DNA of 64,000 bases from Polaribacter aestuariivivens (GTDB lineage: Bacteria; Bacteroidota; Bacteroidia; Flavobacteriales; Flavobacteriaceae), in the NCBI RefSeq assembly GCF_005885675.1, contig NZ_VANR01000001.1:372001-436000 (forward strand). Direction: 5' to 3'. Position numbers and translations under genes: made by a program. A model generated the notes under the pieces. The model was not told where the DNA came from. It ran no database searches and saw nothing but the letters and a program-made list of their open reading frames with translations. Shown one piece after another: positions 36,228 through 44,340 of the stretch. Position 1 is the first letter of the stretch. Each line of letters begins with the position of its first letter.

Positions 36228-38598
36228 ACTTTAAAACTAAAATATTTTCACTTTTTTGAATGTCAGAATCATTTAAATACATTTTTACAAACTCGCCTTT
36301 TACATATTTTTCAGCTTGATCTTTATAATGTTCACTAAAAACACGACCAGATTGTCCTGTTGGTAAAATAGATAAACTATTTTCTACATCAGAAAAATCT
36401 ATAACTCTTCTGGTTGATGGACCTGCAGTAATTTTATAAACACCTGTAGAATCTAAATTAAAAATTTGATTATTTATTACCTCATTACCTCCAATTGTTT
36501 CAAAAGGACCTACATTAAAAAATTTACGCAAAATACCACCAGCTTTACCAATCGCATGTTCGTGTTCTACAGAAATAACTCTATTCCAATACCAATCTTC
36601 AACATTTGTTCCAAGTTGATTTTCTAAAAACGAAAATGCTTTTTTATAGGAACTTGTAATAATTTCTTGTCTGTTTTCAACTACATCTTTGGTTTTAATA
36701 TTATCCCACCAAACAGATTGTGCTTTATTAATTTGTAATGGTAAAACCTGATCTTGTAATTGAGAATTCATAAACAAATTAAAACTGTTACCCAACTCAT
36801 CTTTATAAGTTGCTACTAAAAACTCATATAAAAAACGGTTGTAAATTGTAGCACCAACAGAGTTTTTTAAATAGTTTCCATCCCAATTTCCTAAAATTGA
36901 AATAGCTTTTTTTTCTGAAGCTGATAAATTAGATTGATTTATATTTTTTATAAAATCGTTTGCAATTTTTGACGCTGTCGAAGATTTTACGTCATATAAC
37001 ATATCAGCAACATCATTTTTTGTAAAATCATTTTTAACCTGTAACAACTCAGTAATTCTTTTTGCTCTATCTTGTGGCTGATAATAACCAGAGTATAATT
37101 TACCTCTTACAGAATCTGGCTGATTATTTGCCGAATACACGTAATTAGTAATTGGATTTATAGCTTGCGGATTCTCACTAAAAGGTAAAAATTCTACAAT
37201 ATCATCTTTACCGGAAGCGCCATTTAAATATGTTTTAGATGATAAACTATCTCTTAATTGATATAATTTTGCGGAGGCAAACCAAGCAATATTTCCTATG
37301 GCATCACCATACATTACGTTTAAACCTGGTGCATGAATTTTTGAAACTGCATTTTTAAAAGTAACTAATGATTTAGCATGTGACATTTCATAAGAAACAT
37401 CTAACTGTTCATTTTTTAATTGCGTATAAATCCAATTCATAGCTATAGGCCTATCATCTTCTAAATGAGAAATAATACCATTCATTATTGGACCATGTCT
37501 ACTAACTTTCACCTGAAATGTAGTATCTTTTTCATTTTTTACAGAAATCGTTTTATCAATAATTTTATAATTCTTATAACCTTCTGCAGTTAAATATTCG
37601 TTTTTATTGTTCGGACTGTTTTCTTCTACATAAAAATTTAAATCGTCATTTGCTAGCATTGTTAAACCATAAGCGTATTGTTTGTTATGACCTAATAAAG
37701 GAAAAGGCATCAACGCAATATTAAAACCATAAACTTCAAAATTTGGTGTTTTTATATGGTTTTGATACCAAACTGATGGTTGTGAATATCCAATATGTGG
37801 GTCATTTGCGAAAATTACTTTTCCGTTTTTTGTTTTTTCTGGTCCTAAAACCCAAGAGTTACTGCCTATAAATGTAGCAACTGGCAAGCTGCTCATAATT
37901 TTATTTACAGCAACAGACATATTTTCCTTAATTTCAGAAACTTCAGTTTTATTAATCGTTAAATTTTCTGTATTAACTTGTACCAATTCATTAAAATAGG
38001 TTGTTCCTAATTTTTCTTTGATTTCAGTTAGCAAAGGGTCTGTTTTATGTGCAACTGCAAAACTAAAAGCCATATAACCAAAAACATTGTAAACATCTTT
38101 AATTGTATAATTTTCTTTTTCAATTCCAAGCAAGGTAAATTCTAAAGGCGTTTTACCTTCATTTATATATTGATTTATTCCATTCAAATACGATTGAGTT
38201 AACACGTACGCTTCTGAATTCTTATCTAAAGTGGCAATGGTTTCAGCAGCAGCCTCTTCAATTCCTAATCCTGCAAAAAACACATCAGTTTTTAAAAGTT
38301 CTTTTCCAAAAATTTCCGATAATCTTCCAGCTGCAATTCGTCTGATTAACTCCATTTGCCATAACCTATCTTGAGCATGCACATATCCTAAAGCAACATA
38401 AGCATCTTTTTGATTTTTTGCATTTATGTGAGGTACTCCAATATCGTCAAAATGAATAGTTACATCTTCAGAAATGTTTTTAATTTCTATTTCTCCAGCA
38501 TAAACAGGTTGTAACGTTTTAGCGTAGAACCAACCAGCAACAAAAATTAAAACTGCAATAAGTAGTAAGAAAATAAGTGTTTTTTTAATAATTTTCAT
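36214..38598 (-). CDS. Penicillin acylase family amidohydrolase
   Basis: 794 residues. An N-terminal membrane or signal segment (about 5-24) is followed by the alpha-chain region VTIHFDDIGVPHINA and YVHAQDRLWQMEL, both typical of the Ntn-hydrolase family. The beta chain would begin at Ser246 (GSNSWVLGP), the self-processed catalytic nucleophile. HIGYSQPSVWYQNH follows. The C-terminal GPSTRRVIDF and LPTGQSGRVFSEHY complete the pattern. Members cleave penicillins, acyl-homoserine lactones or other amides. A quorum-quenching role is possible but not shown by sequence. It is divergent from the DegT gene. Confidence 0.92.
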   Translation of the reverse strand: MKIIKKTLIFLLLIAVLIFVAGWFYAKTLQPVYAGEIEIKNISEDVTIHFDDIGVPHINAKNQKDAYVALGYVHAQDRLWQMELIRRIAAGRLSEIFGKELLKTDVFFAGLGIEEAAAETIATLDKNSEAYVLTQSYLNGINQYINEGKTPLEFTLLGIEKENYTIKDVYNVFGYMAFSFAVAHKTDPLLTEIKEKLGTTYFNELVQVNTENLTINKTEVSEIKENMSVAVNKIMSSLPVATFIGSNSWVLGPEKTKNGKVIFANDPHIGYSQPSVWYQNHIKTPNFEVYGFNIALMPFPLLGHNKQYAYGLTMLANDDLNFYVEENSPNNKNEYLTAEGYKNYKIIDKTISVKNEKDTTFQVKVSRHGPIMNGIISHLEDDRPIAMNWIYTQLKNEQLDVSYEMSHAKSLVTFKNAVSKIHAPGLNVMYGDAIGNIAWFASAKLYQLRDSLSSKTYLNGASGKDDIVEFLPFSENPQAINPITNYVYSANNQPDSVRGKLYSGYYQPQDRAKRITELLQVKNDFTKNDVADMLYDVKSSTASKIANDFIKNINQSNLSASEKKAISILGNWDGNYLKNSVGATIYNRFLYEFLVATYKDELGNSFNLFMNSQLQDQVLPLQINKAQSVWWDNIKTKDVVENRQEIITSSYKKAFSFLENQLGTNVEDWYWNRVISVEHEHAIGKAGGILRKFFNVGPFETIGGNEVINNQIFNLDSTGVYKITAGPSTRRVIDFSDVENSLSILPTGQSGRVFSEHYKDQAEKYVKGEFVKMYLNDSDIQKSENILVLKSKKE

Positions 38599-38640
38599 GG
38601 AAATCTATTTGATAAATTCAAAGATAATGGAATTATATCG

Positions 38641-38648
38641 TATTTTTG
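38641..38648 (+). promoter_or_regulatory. -7 box before the DegT gene
   Basis: TATTTTTG matches the consensus and covers the alternative TTG start at 38646. This decides for the ATG at 38673. Confidence 0.5.
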
Positions 38649-38672
38649 GGTTGTTTAAAAATTCACTACTTC

Positions 38673-39836
38673 ATGAAAAAAATTCAAATGGTAGACCTTC
38701 AAGGTCAATATGCAAAAATCAAAGAAACTGTTAACAATTCTATTGAACAAGTTTTAGAAACATCCGCATATATAAATGGGCCTTTGGTTCATGAATTTCA
38801 AGCAGATTTAGAAAAATATCTAAACGTGAAACACGTAATTCCTTGTGCAAACGGAACTGATGCATTACAAATTGCGATGATGGGTTTAGGTTTAGAGCAA
38901 GGTGATGAAGTAATTACTGCTGATTTTACTTTTGCAGCCACTGTAGAAGTAATTGCACTACTAAAATTAACTCCTGTTTTGGTTGATGTAGAAAAAGATA
39001 CTTTTAATATTGATATTGAGGCATTAAAAAAAGCAATTACACCAAAAACAAAAGCAATTGTACCTGTACATTTATTTGGACAAGTTGCAAATATGGATGC
39101 TGTTATGGAAATTGCTAAAAAACATAATTTATTTGTAATTGAAGACAATGCACAAGCTATTGGTGCAAATTACACATTTAAAGATGGTACAAAAAAGAAA
39201 GCAGGAACTATTGGAAATGTTGGTACAACTTCATTTTTTCCATCAAAAAATTTAGGTTGTTATGGTGATGGTGGCGCCATTTTTACAAATGACGATAATT
39301 TAGCGCACACTATTAGAGGAATTGTAAATCATGGAATGTATGAAAGATATTATCATGATGTTGTTGGAGTAAACTCTCGTTTAGATTCAATACAAGCTGG
39401 CGTTTTAAAAGCAAAATTACCTAACTTAAATGAATATTGTGATGCTCGTAGAAATGCTGCTCGATTTTACAATAATGCCTTTAAAAACAATCCAAACATA
39501 ATTACACCAACTACAAAATCTAACGCCACGAATAACTGTAGCGAAATTTGTGATGTTTGTGATTGTCATGTTTTTCATCAATATACACTACAAATCACCA
39601 ATGGAAAACGAGATGAATTACATAAACATTTATTAGAAAAAGGAATTCCTAATGCCATTTATTATCCAGTAGCTTTACATGCACAAAAAGCATATAAAGA
39701 TGGACGATATTTAGAAAGTGACTTTCCTGTTACAAACGAATTGATAAAAACCGTAATTTCGTTACCTATGCACACTGAATTAAGCATAGATCAATTAGAA
39801 TTTATTACAAATACAATCAACAATTACGTCAACTAA
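38673..39836 (+). CDS. DegT/DnrJ/EryC1/StrS family sugar aminotransferase
   Basis: 387 residues from the ATG at 38673. PLP enzyme that adds an amino group to a nucleotide-linked keto-sugar. Motifs are CANGTDALQIAM (about 58-69), PVHLFGQ, VIEDNAQAIGA (about 155), and the Schiff-base Lys192 in FFPSKNLGCYGDGG. Near residue 285 an inserted loop carries four cysteines (Cys289, 293, 296, 298; CSEICDVCDC) just before the conserved HVFHQYTL. I do not recall such a loop in enterobacterial relatives. The gene lies one base before galE, suggesting a nucleotide-sugar pathway for surface polysaccharide. Confidence 0.92.
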   Translation: MKKIQMVDLQGQYAKIKETVNNSIEQVLETSAYINGPLVHEFQADLEKYLNVKHVIPCANGTDALQIAMMGLGLEQGDEVITADFTFAATVEVIALLKLTPVLVDVEKDTFNIDIEALKKAITPKTKAIVPVHLFGQVANMDAVMEIAKKHNLFVIEDNAQAIGANYTFKDGTKKKAGTIGNVGTTSFFPSKNLGCYGDGGAIFTNDDNLAHTIRGIVNHGMYERYYHDVVGVNSRLDSIQAGVLKAKLPNLNEYCDARRNAARFYNNAFKNNPNIITPTTKSNATNNCSEICDVCDCHVFHQYTLQITNGKRDELHKHLLEKGIPNAIYYPVALHAQKAYKDGRYLESDFPVTNELIKTVISLPMHTELSIDQLEFITNTINNYVN

Positions 39837-39837
39837 A

Positions 39838-40848
39838 ATGAAAAAAATATTAGTAACTGGAGGATTAGGCTTCATTGGATCACACACAGTTGTAGAGTTA
39901 CAAAACGCAGGTTTTGAAGTGATTATTATCGACGATTTATCAAACACAACAATTAATGTTTTAGACAATATCATTGAAATTACTGGTAAAAAACCTGATT
40001 TTCATCAAATTGATTTACGAATAAAAAATGATGTTAAAAACTTTTTTGACAAGCATCAAGTAGATGGAATAATCCATTTTGCTGCCTTTAAAGCTGTTGG
40101 AGAAAGTATGCACAAACCTTTAGATTATTATGAAAACAATTTAAGTGCTTTGGTTTATCTCTTACAAGAAATGAGAGATAGAAAAATAGATAATTTTATT
40201 TTTTCTTCTTCCTGCACTGTTTATGGGCAAGCAGATGAATTGCCAATTACAGAAAAAGCACCTGTTAAAAAAGCTGAATCTGTTTACGGAAACACAAAAC
40301 AAATTGGTGAAGAAATAATTGAAGACGCAAGTAAAGCTCATGGAATAAATGCAATTGCATTACGCTACTTTAACCCTATTGGAGCTCATGAAAGTGTGAA
40401 AATTGGTGAATTACCTTTAGGAGTTCCTCAAAACTTAATTCCTTTTGTAACACAAACTGCAGCTGGTATTCGTAAAGAATTATCGGTTTTTGGCGATGAT
40501 TACCCTACTTCAGATGGAACAGCAATTAGAGATTATATTCATGTTGTAGATTTAGCAAAAGCACACATTGCAGCTTTACAGCGTTTAATTAACAAGAACA
40601 ATAAAAAGAGTTTCGAATTTTTTAATGTAGGTTCTGGAACAGGAAGCTCTGTTTTAGAGGTAATTAAAGCCTTTGAAAAAGCTTCTGGAAAACCTTTAAA
40701 TTATAAAATTGTAGGCAGACGTGAAGGTGATATTACTGCTGCATATGCAGATACAACAATTGCAAACAAAGCATTAAATTGGAAAACTGAAAAAAGTTTA
40801 GACGAAGCTTTAGATTCTGCATGGAAATGGCAATTAAAACAAAAATAA
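39838..40848 (+). CDS. galE: UDP-glucose 4-epimerase
   Basis: 336 residues, the standard length. Interconverts UDP-glucose and UDP-galactose with bound NAD. The Rossmann loop is VTGGLGFIGSH (about 6-16). The catalytic SSSCTVYG (about 123-130) and YGNTK (Tyr150, Lys154) are present. ALRYFNPIGAHES and the C-terminal GRREGDITAAYAD are typical of GalE. It starts one base after the aminotransferase stop, so the two are a transcription unit, ended by a long-stem terminator. Confidence 0.96.
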   Translation: MKKILVTGGLGFIGSHTVVELQNAGFEVIIIDDLSNTTINVLDNIIEITGKKPDFHQIDLRIKNDVKNFFDKHQVDGIIHFAAFKAVGESMHKPLDYYENNLSALVYLLQEMRDRKIDNFIFSSSCTVYGQADELPITEKAPVKKAESVYGNTKQIGEEIIEDASKAHGINAIALRYFNPIGAHESVKIGELPLGVPQNLIPFVTQTAAGIRKELSVFGDDYPTSDGTAIRDYIHVVDLAKAHIAALQRLINKNNKKSFEFFNVGSGTGSSVLEVIKAFEKASGKPLNYKIVGRREGDITAAYADTTIANKALNWKTEKSLDEALDSAWKWQLKQK

Positions 40849-40875
40849 CTTTTAGTAAATTTTAGTTTTACGCAG

Positions 40876-40922
40876 AAATCGTTCATTTTTAATTAAAAAA
40901 TAGTTAAAATGAACGATTTTTT
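40876..40922 (+). terminator. galE terminator
   Basis: AAATCGTTCATTTT paired with AAAATGAACGATTT across a 16-base AT-rich loop, followed by six T. Works well in the plus direction. Confidence 0.7.
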
Positions 40923-40960
40923 ACGTTTTTTACTCAAAAAACATGTTTTTTTACTTTTGA

Positions 40961-40994
40961 ATATGACAATCATACCGCTAATGAATTGTCATAT
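40961..40994. other. Inverted repeat of unknown role
   Basis: ATATGACAAT (40961-40970) and ATTGTCATAT (40985-40994) are perfect 10-base arms with a 14-base spacer. No T-run follows. It lies between the galE terminator and the promoter of the small gene at 41119. A protein-binding site or remnant is possible. Confidence 0.4.
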
Positions 40995-41067
40995 ATTTAA
41001 TTATAATTCAATATAACTTTCAATCTAACATTTATAGGCTCATTTTTAAGGTTTTAACTCTTAAAAC

Positions 41068-41098
41068 TTGATTTTACTTTCAATCTCTCTTAACTTTG
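41068..41098 (+). promoter_or_regulatory. Promoter of the small gene at 41119
   Basis: TTG (41068-41070) and TAACTTTG (41091-41098) are 20 bases apart, close to the Bacteroidota consensus, and lie 20 bases before the ATG. Confidence 0.6.
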
Positions 41099-41118
41099 TA
41101 GGTAATTATTAATGATAA

Positions 41119-41322
41119 ATGAAACCAATGAAACTGATTAGAATTAAAAGAAAGACTCAATTAGAGCAACGTCATACAAGAAAAATGGGCGTTTTAAGTA
41201 CTAACGTTACTTATATTAAAAAAACATTTTTAAACTTAATTCCTTTAAAAACACTCCACAAATACAGAGAAACCTATTACGGTGAAATAAAAGACTGTGA
41301 AGATTGTGTTTTAGCAAAATAA
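41119..41322 (+). CDS. Small basic hypothetical protein with C-terminal CxxC
   Basis: 67 residues. The N-terminal two thirds are strongly basic (LIRIKRKTQLEQRHTRKMG) and the C-terminus is acidic with CEDC followed by a few residues. There is no signal peptide or membrane segment. It has its own promoter and a strong terminator, so it is a complete single-gene unit. The size, charge and cysteine pair would suit a nucleic-acid-binding or metal-binding small protein, but no family is recognised. An alternative ATG lies 9 bases downstream. Confidence 0.65.
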   Translation: MKPMKLIRIKRKTQLEQRHTRKMGVLSTNVTYIKKTFLNLIPLKTLHKYRETYYGEIKDCEDCVLAK

Positions 41323-41356
41323 AAAAAACCTCAAACGTATGTTTGAGGTTTTTTTT
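41323..41356 (+). terminator. Terminator of the small gene
   Basis: AACCTCAAAC/GTTTGAGGTT perfect stem with a tetraloop-like GTAT overlap, preceded by A and followed by T runs. It begins immediately after the stop. Confidence 0.9.
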
Positions 41357-41431
41357 GCGTTTTATTTAACAATGAACTTAGACAGTATTCTTCTTAATTT
41401 ATTAATTTTATGTTTTTAAAATCAATCAATT

Positions 41432-44266
41432 ATGAAAAAAATTTTTATTGCTTTTTTAGCAATTATTTCTTTTGTCGCATGTGAAAAAACATCAAAAGAA
41501 AAAGCACCAGAATTAAGTATTAATTATAAAAAAATTGAACTAGATAATGGTTTAGATGTAATTTTTCATGTGGATAAGTCAGATCCAGTAGTAGCTGTAG
41601 AATTGATGGTTCATGTAGGTTCTGCAAGAGAAATTGAAGGAAGAACAGGTTTTGCACATTTATTTGAACACTTATTGTTTTTAGAATCTGAAAACTTAGG
41701 CAAAGGTGGTTTAGATAAAATGAGTGCAAGAATTGGAGGTTCTGGAGCAAATGGCTCTACCTCTAGAGACAGAACAAATTATTTACAAACAGTACCAAAA
41801 GATGCGTTAGAAAAAATGATTTGGGCTGAAGCTGATAAACTAGGTTGGTTTATAAACACAGTAACAGAACCTGTTTTAGCCAAAGAAAAACAAGTTGTAA
41901 AAAACGAAAAAAGACAACGAGTAGATAATGCTCCTTATGGACATAACCAATATGTTATTGGAAAAAATTTATATCCAAAAGACCATCCATACAATTGGCA
42001 AGTAATTGGATCTTTAGAAGATTTACAGAATGCCACATTACAAGATGTTAAAACCTTTTTTAAAAAATGGTATGTACCAAATAATGCCACTTTAGTATTA
42101 TCTGGAGACATAGATATAGAACAAGCTACAAAGTGGGTTCATAAATATTTTGATGAAATTCCAAGAGGTGAAGAAATTCCGTCTTTAGAAAAAAGACCTG
42201 GATATGTGGCAGCAACAAAGTATTTATATTATGAAGATAATTTTGCAAGAGTACCACAACTAACTATGGTTTGGCCTACTGTAGAGTCTTATCATCCTGA
42301 TGCTTATGCTTTAGATGTTTTAAGTCAATATTTAACAGATGGAAAATCAGCTCCGTTAAATCAAGTTTTAATTGATGATTTAAAACTTACTTCTTATGTA
42401 GGAATGTTTTCTAGAAACTCAGAGTTAGCAGGAGAAATGCAACTTTCTATAAGAGCATTTAATAATAAAAAATTAGATGAAGTTTTAGCGGGTGTTAAAA
42501 AGGGATTTGAAAAATTTGAAAAAGAAGGTATTTCAGAAAAAGATTTAAACCGAATTAAAGCAGGACAAGAAACTAATTTTTACGGAGGTTTATCTAGCGT
42601 CTTAGGAAAAGGAACCAATTTAGCTTCGTATAATACCTATACTGGAAATCCTGGTTTTGTAACCGAAGATTTAAAAAACACAATAGCAGTAACTACTGAA
42701 GATGTTGTTCGTGTATATGAGAAATATATTAAAAACAAAAACTACATTGCAACTAGTTTTGTACCAAAAAACGCTTCAGAACTTGCTTTAGAAGGCTCTG
42801 TATTGGCAGATGTAGTAGAAGAAAAAATTGTAATTGGTGCCGAAGAAAATTTCGACCCAAAAATTGCAGCAACATATGAAAAAACACCCTCTTCTTTTGA
42901 CAGAAGTATAGAACCAGAATATGGTGAAACGCCTTTATTAGCTGTTCCTGAAGTTTATAAGAATAGTTTAAAAAATGGGTTGAAAATTTTTGGTATTGAA
43001 AACGATGAAGTTCCATTGGTTCGTTTCAATTTAACTATTGATGGTGGTCAGTTATTAGAATCTATGAACAAATTAGGTGTTGCTAATTTAACAGCTTCAT
43101 TATTAAATAAAGGAACAAAAAATAAAACGGTTAAAGAACTAGAAGAAGCCATTCAAGAATTAGGTGCTTCAATTTATGTATATTCTGGAAAAGAGGATAT
43201 TACAATTTCTGGAACTACTTTAGCTAAAAATTACACAAAAACGTTGGCTTTAGCTCAAGAAATGCTTTTAGAACCAAGGTTTGATAATAATGAATTTGAT
43301 TTACTTAAAAAAGCTACAATTGCTAGTTTACGCCAACAAGAAGCAAACCCAAATGCTGTGGCTAGAAATACCTATAACGAATTAATTTATGGGAAAGACA
43401 ATATTCGTTCTAAAAATACTTTAGGAACTATTGAGTCTGTTGAAAATATTAATTTAGAAGATGTAAAAAACTTTTATAACCAATATATTTCTCCTTCTGT
43501 AGCGAAAATGTTAGTAGTTGGTGATATTTCTGAAAAAGACGTAGTAGCTTCTTTAAGTGATTTAAATGAAAAATGGACTGCGAAAGAAGTTACCATTCCT
43601 GAATATAAAACTCCAGAAGCACCAACAAAACCAACTGTTTATTTTTATGACATACCAAATGCTAAACAATCTGTTTTACAATTTGGTGCACCAGCTTTAG
43701 CGGTAACAGACAAAGACTATTATCCTGCTTCCGTTATGAACTACATTTTAGGTGGTGGTGGTTTTGCATCAAGATTAACGCAAGAATTACGAGAAGGAAA
43801 AGGATATACTTATGGAATTCGTTCTGGTTTTTCTGGAACAAAAGCCAAAGGTGCTTTTACGATTTCAAGTGGTGTTCGTTCTAATGTTACATTAGAATCT
43901 GCACAAGCAGTAAAGAAAATTTTAGAAGAATATCCAGATACATTTTCTGATAAAGATTTAGAAACCACAAAAAGCTTTTTAATTAAAAGTAACGCAAGAG
44001 CTTTTGAAACTGCTGGTGCAAAATTAAGAATGTTGTCGAATATTAGCGATTATGGTTTAGAAACTGACTATGTAAAAGAGCAAGAAAAAATTGTAAATAA
44101 CATGACAAAAGAACAAATTAAAGATTTGGCTAACAAATATGTAAATCCAAATAAAATGATTTGGTTGGTTGTGGGTGATGCAGAAACACAACTGGCAAGA
44201 ATGAAAGAATTAGGTTATGGTGAACCTATTTTACTTAATAAAACTGCAGAAAAAATTAAAAAGTAA
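41432..44266 (+). CDS. M16 family zinc metallopeptidase, lipoprotein
   Basis: 944 residues. The N-terminal lipobox FVAC (Cys at about 17) marks an outer- or inner-membrane lipoprotein. The first M16 half has the inverted zinc motif HLFEH (76-80) and the downstream glutamate in VVKNEKRQR. The second half (about 510-940) is the inactive-type partner domain, with a final GGGGFASRLTQELREGKGYTYG stretch read in parts. This two-half single-chain architecture is that of pitrilysin-like peptidases, which degrade small peptides in an enclosed chamber. Substrate unknown. It stands alone with a strong terminator after it. Confidence 0.93.
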   Translation: MKKIFIAFLAIISFVACEKTSKEKAPELSINYKKIELDNGLDVIFHVDKSDPVVAVELMVHVGSAREIEGRTGFAHLFEHLLFLESENLGKGGLDKMSARIGGSGANGSTSRDRTNYLQTVPKDALEKMIWAEADKLGWFINTVTEPVLAKEKQVVKNEKRQRVDNAPYGHNQYVIGKNLYPKDHPYNWQVIGSLEDLQNATLQDVKTFFKKWYVPNNATLVLSGDIDIEQATKWVHKYFDEIPRGEEIPSLEKRPGYVAATKYLYYEDNFARVPQLTMVWPTVESYHPDAYALDVLSQYLTDGKSAPLNQVLIDDLKLTSYVGMFSRNSELAGEMQLSIRAFNNKKLDEVLAGVKKGFEKFEKEGISEKDLNRIKAGQETNFYGGLSSVLGKGTNLASYNTYTGNPGFVTEDLKNTIAVTTEDVVRVYEKYIKNKNYIATSFVPKNASELALEGSVLADVVEEKIVIGAEENFDPKIAATYEKTPSSFDRSIEPEYGETPLLAVPEVYKNSLKNGLKIFGIENDEVPLVRFNLTIDGGQLLESMNKLGVANLTASLLNKGTKNKTVKELEEAIQELGASIYVYSGKEDITISGTTLAKNYTKTLALAQEMLLEPRFDNNEFDLLKKATIASLRQQEANPNAVARNTYNELIYGKDNIRSKNTLGTIESVENINLEDVKNFYNQYISPSVAKMLVVGDISEKDVVASLSDLNEKWTAKEVTIPEYKTPEAPTKPTVYFYDIPNAKQSVLQFGAPALAVTDKDYYPASVMNYILGGGGFASRLTQELREGKGYTYGIRSGFSGTKAKGAFTISSGVRSNVTLESAQAVKKILEEYPDTFSDKDLETTKSFLIKSNARAFETAGAKLRMLSNISDYGLETDYVKEQEKIVNNMTKEQIKDLANKYVNPNKMIWLVVGDAETQLARMKELGYGEPILLNKTAEKIKK

Positions 44267-44286
44267 AATTAAAACTTTCTACAAAT

Positions 44287-44326
44287 TAAAAACCCCAATT
44301 TCAACATATGAAATTGGGGTTTTGTT
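44287..44326. terminator. Bidirectional terminator between the M16 and LRR genes
   Basis: AAAACCCCAATTTC/GAAATTGGGGTTTT with a 7-base loop. T-rich sequence follows in both directions and it serves the convergent genes. Confidence 0.85.
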
Positions 44327-44340
44327 TTAATTAAATCAAA

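Noticed and set aside
38646..38672. A TTG start for the DegT aminotransferase.
   Set aside because: It lies inside the -7 box, upstream of the likely transcription start. The ATG at 38673 is in the normal place.
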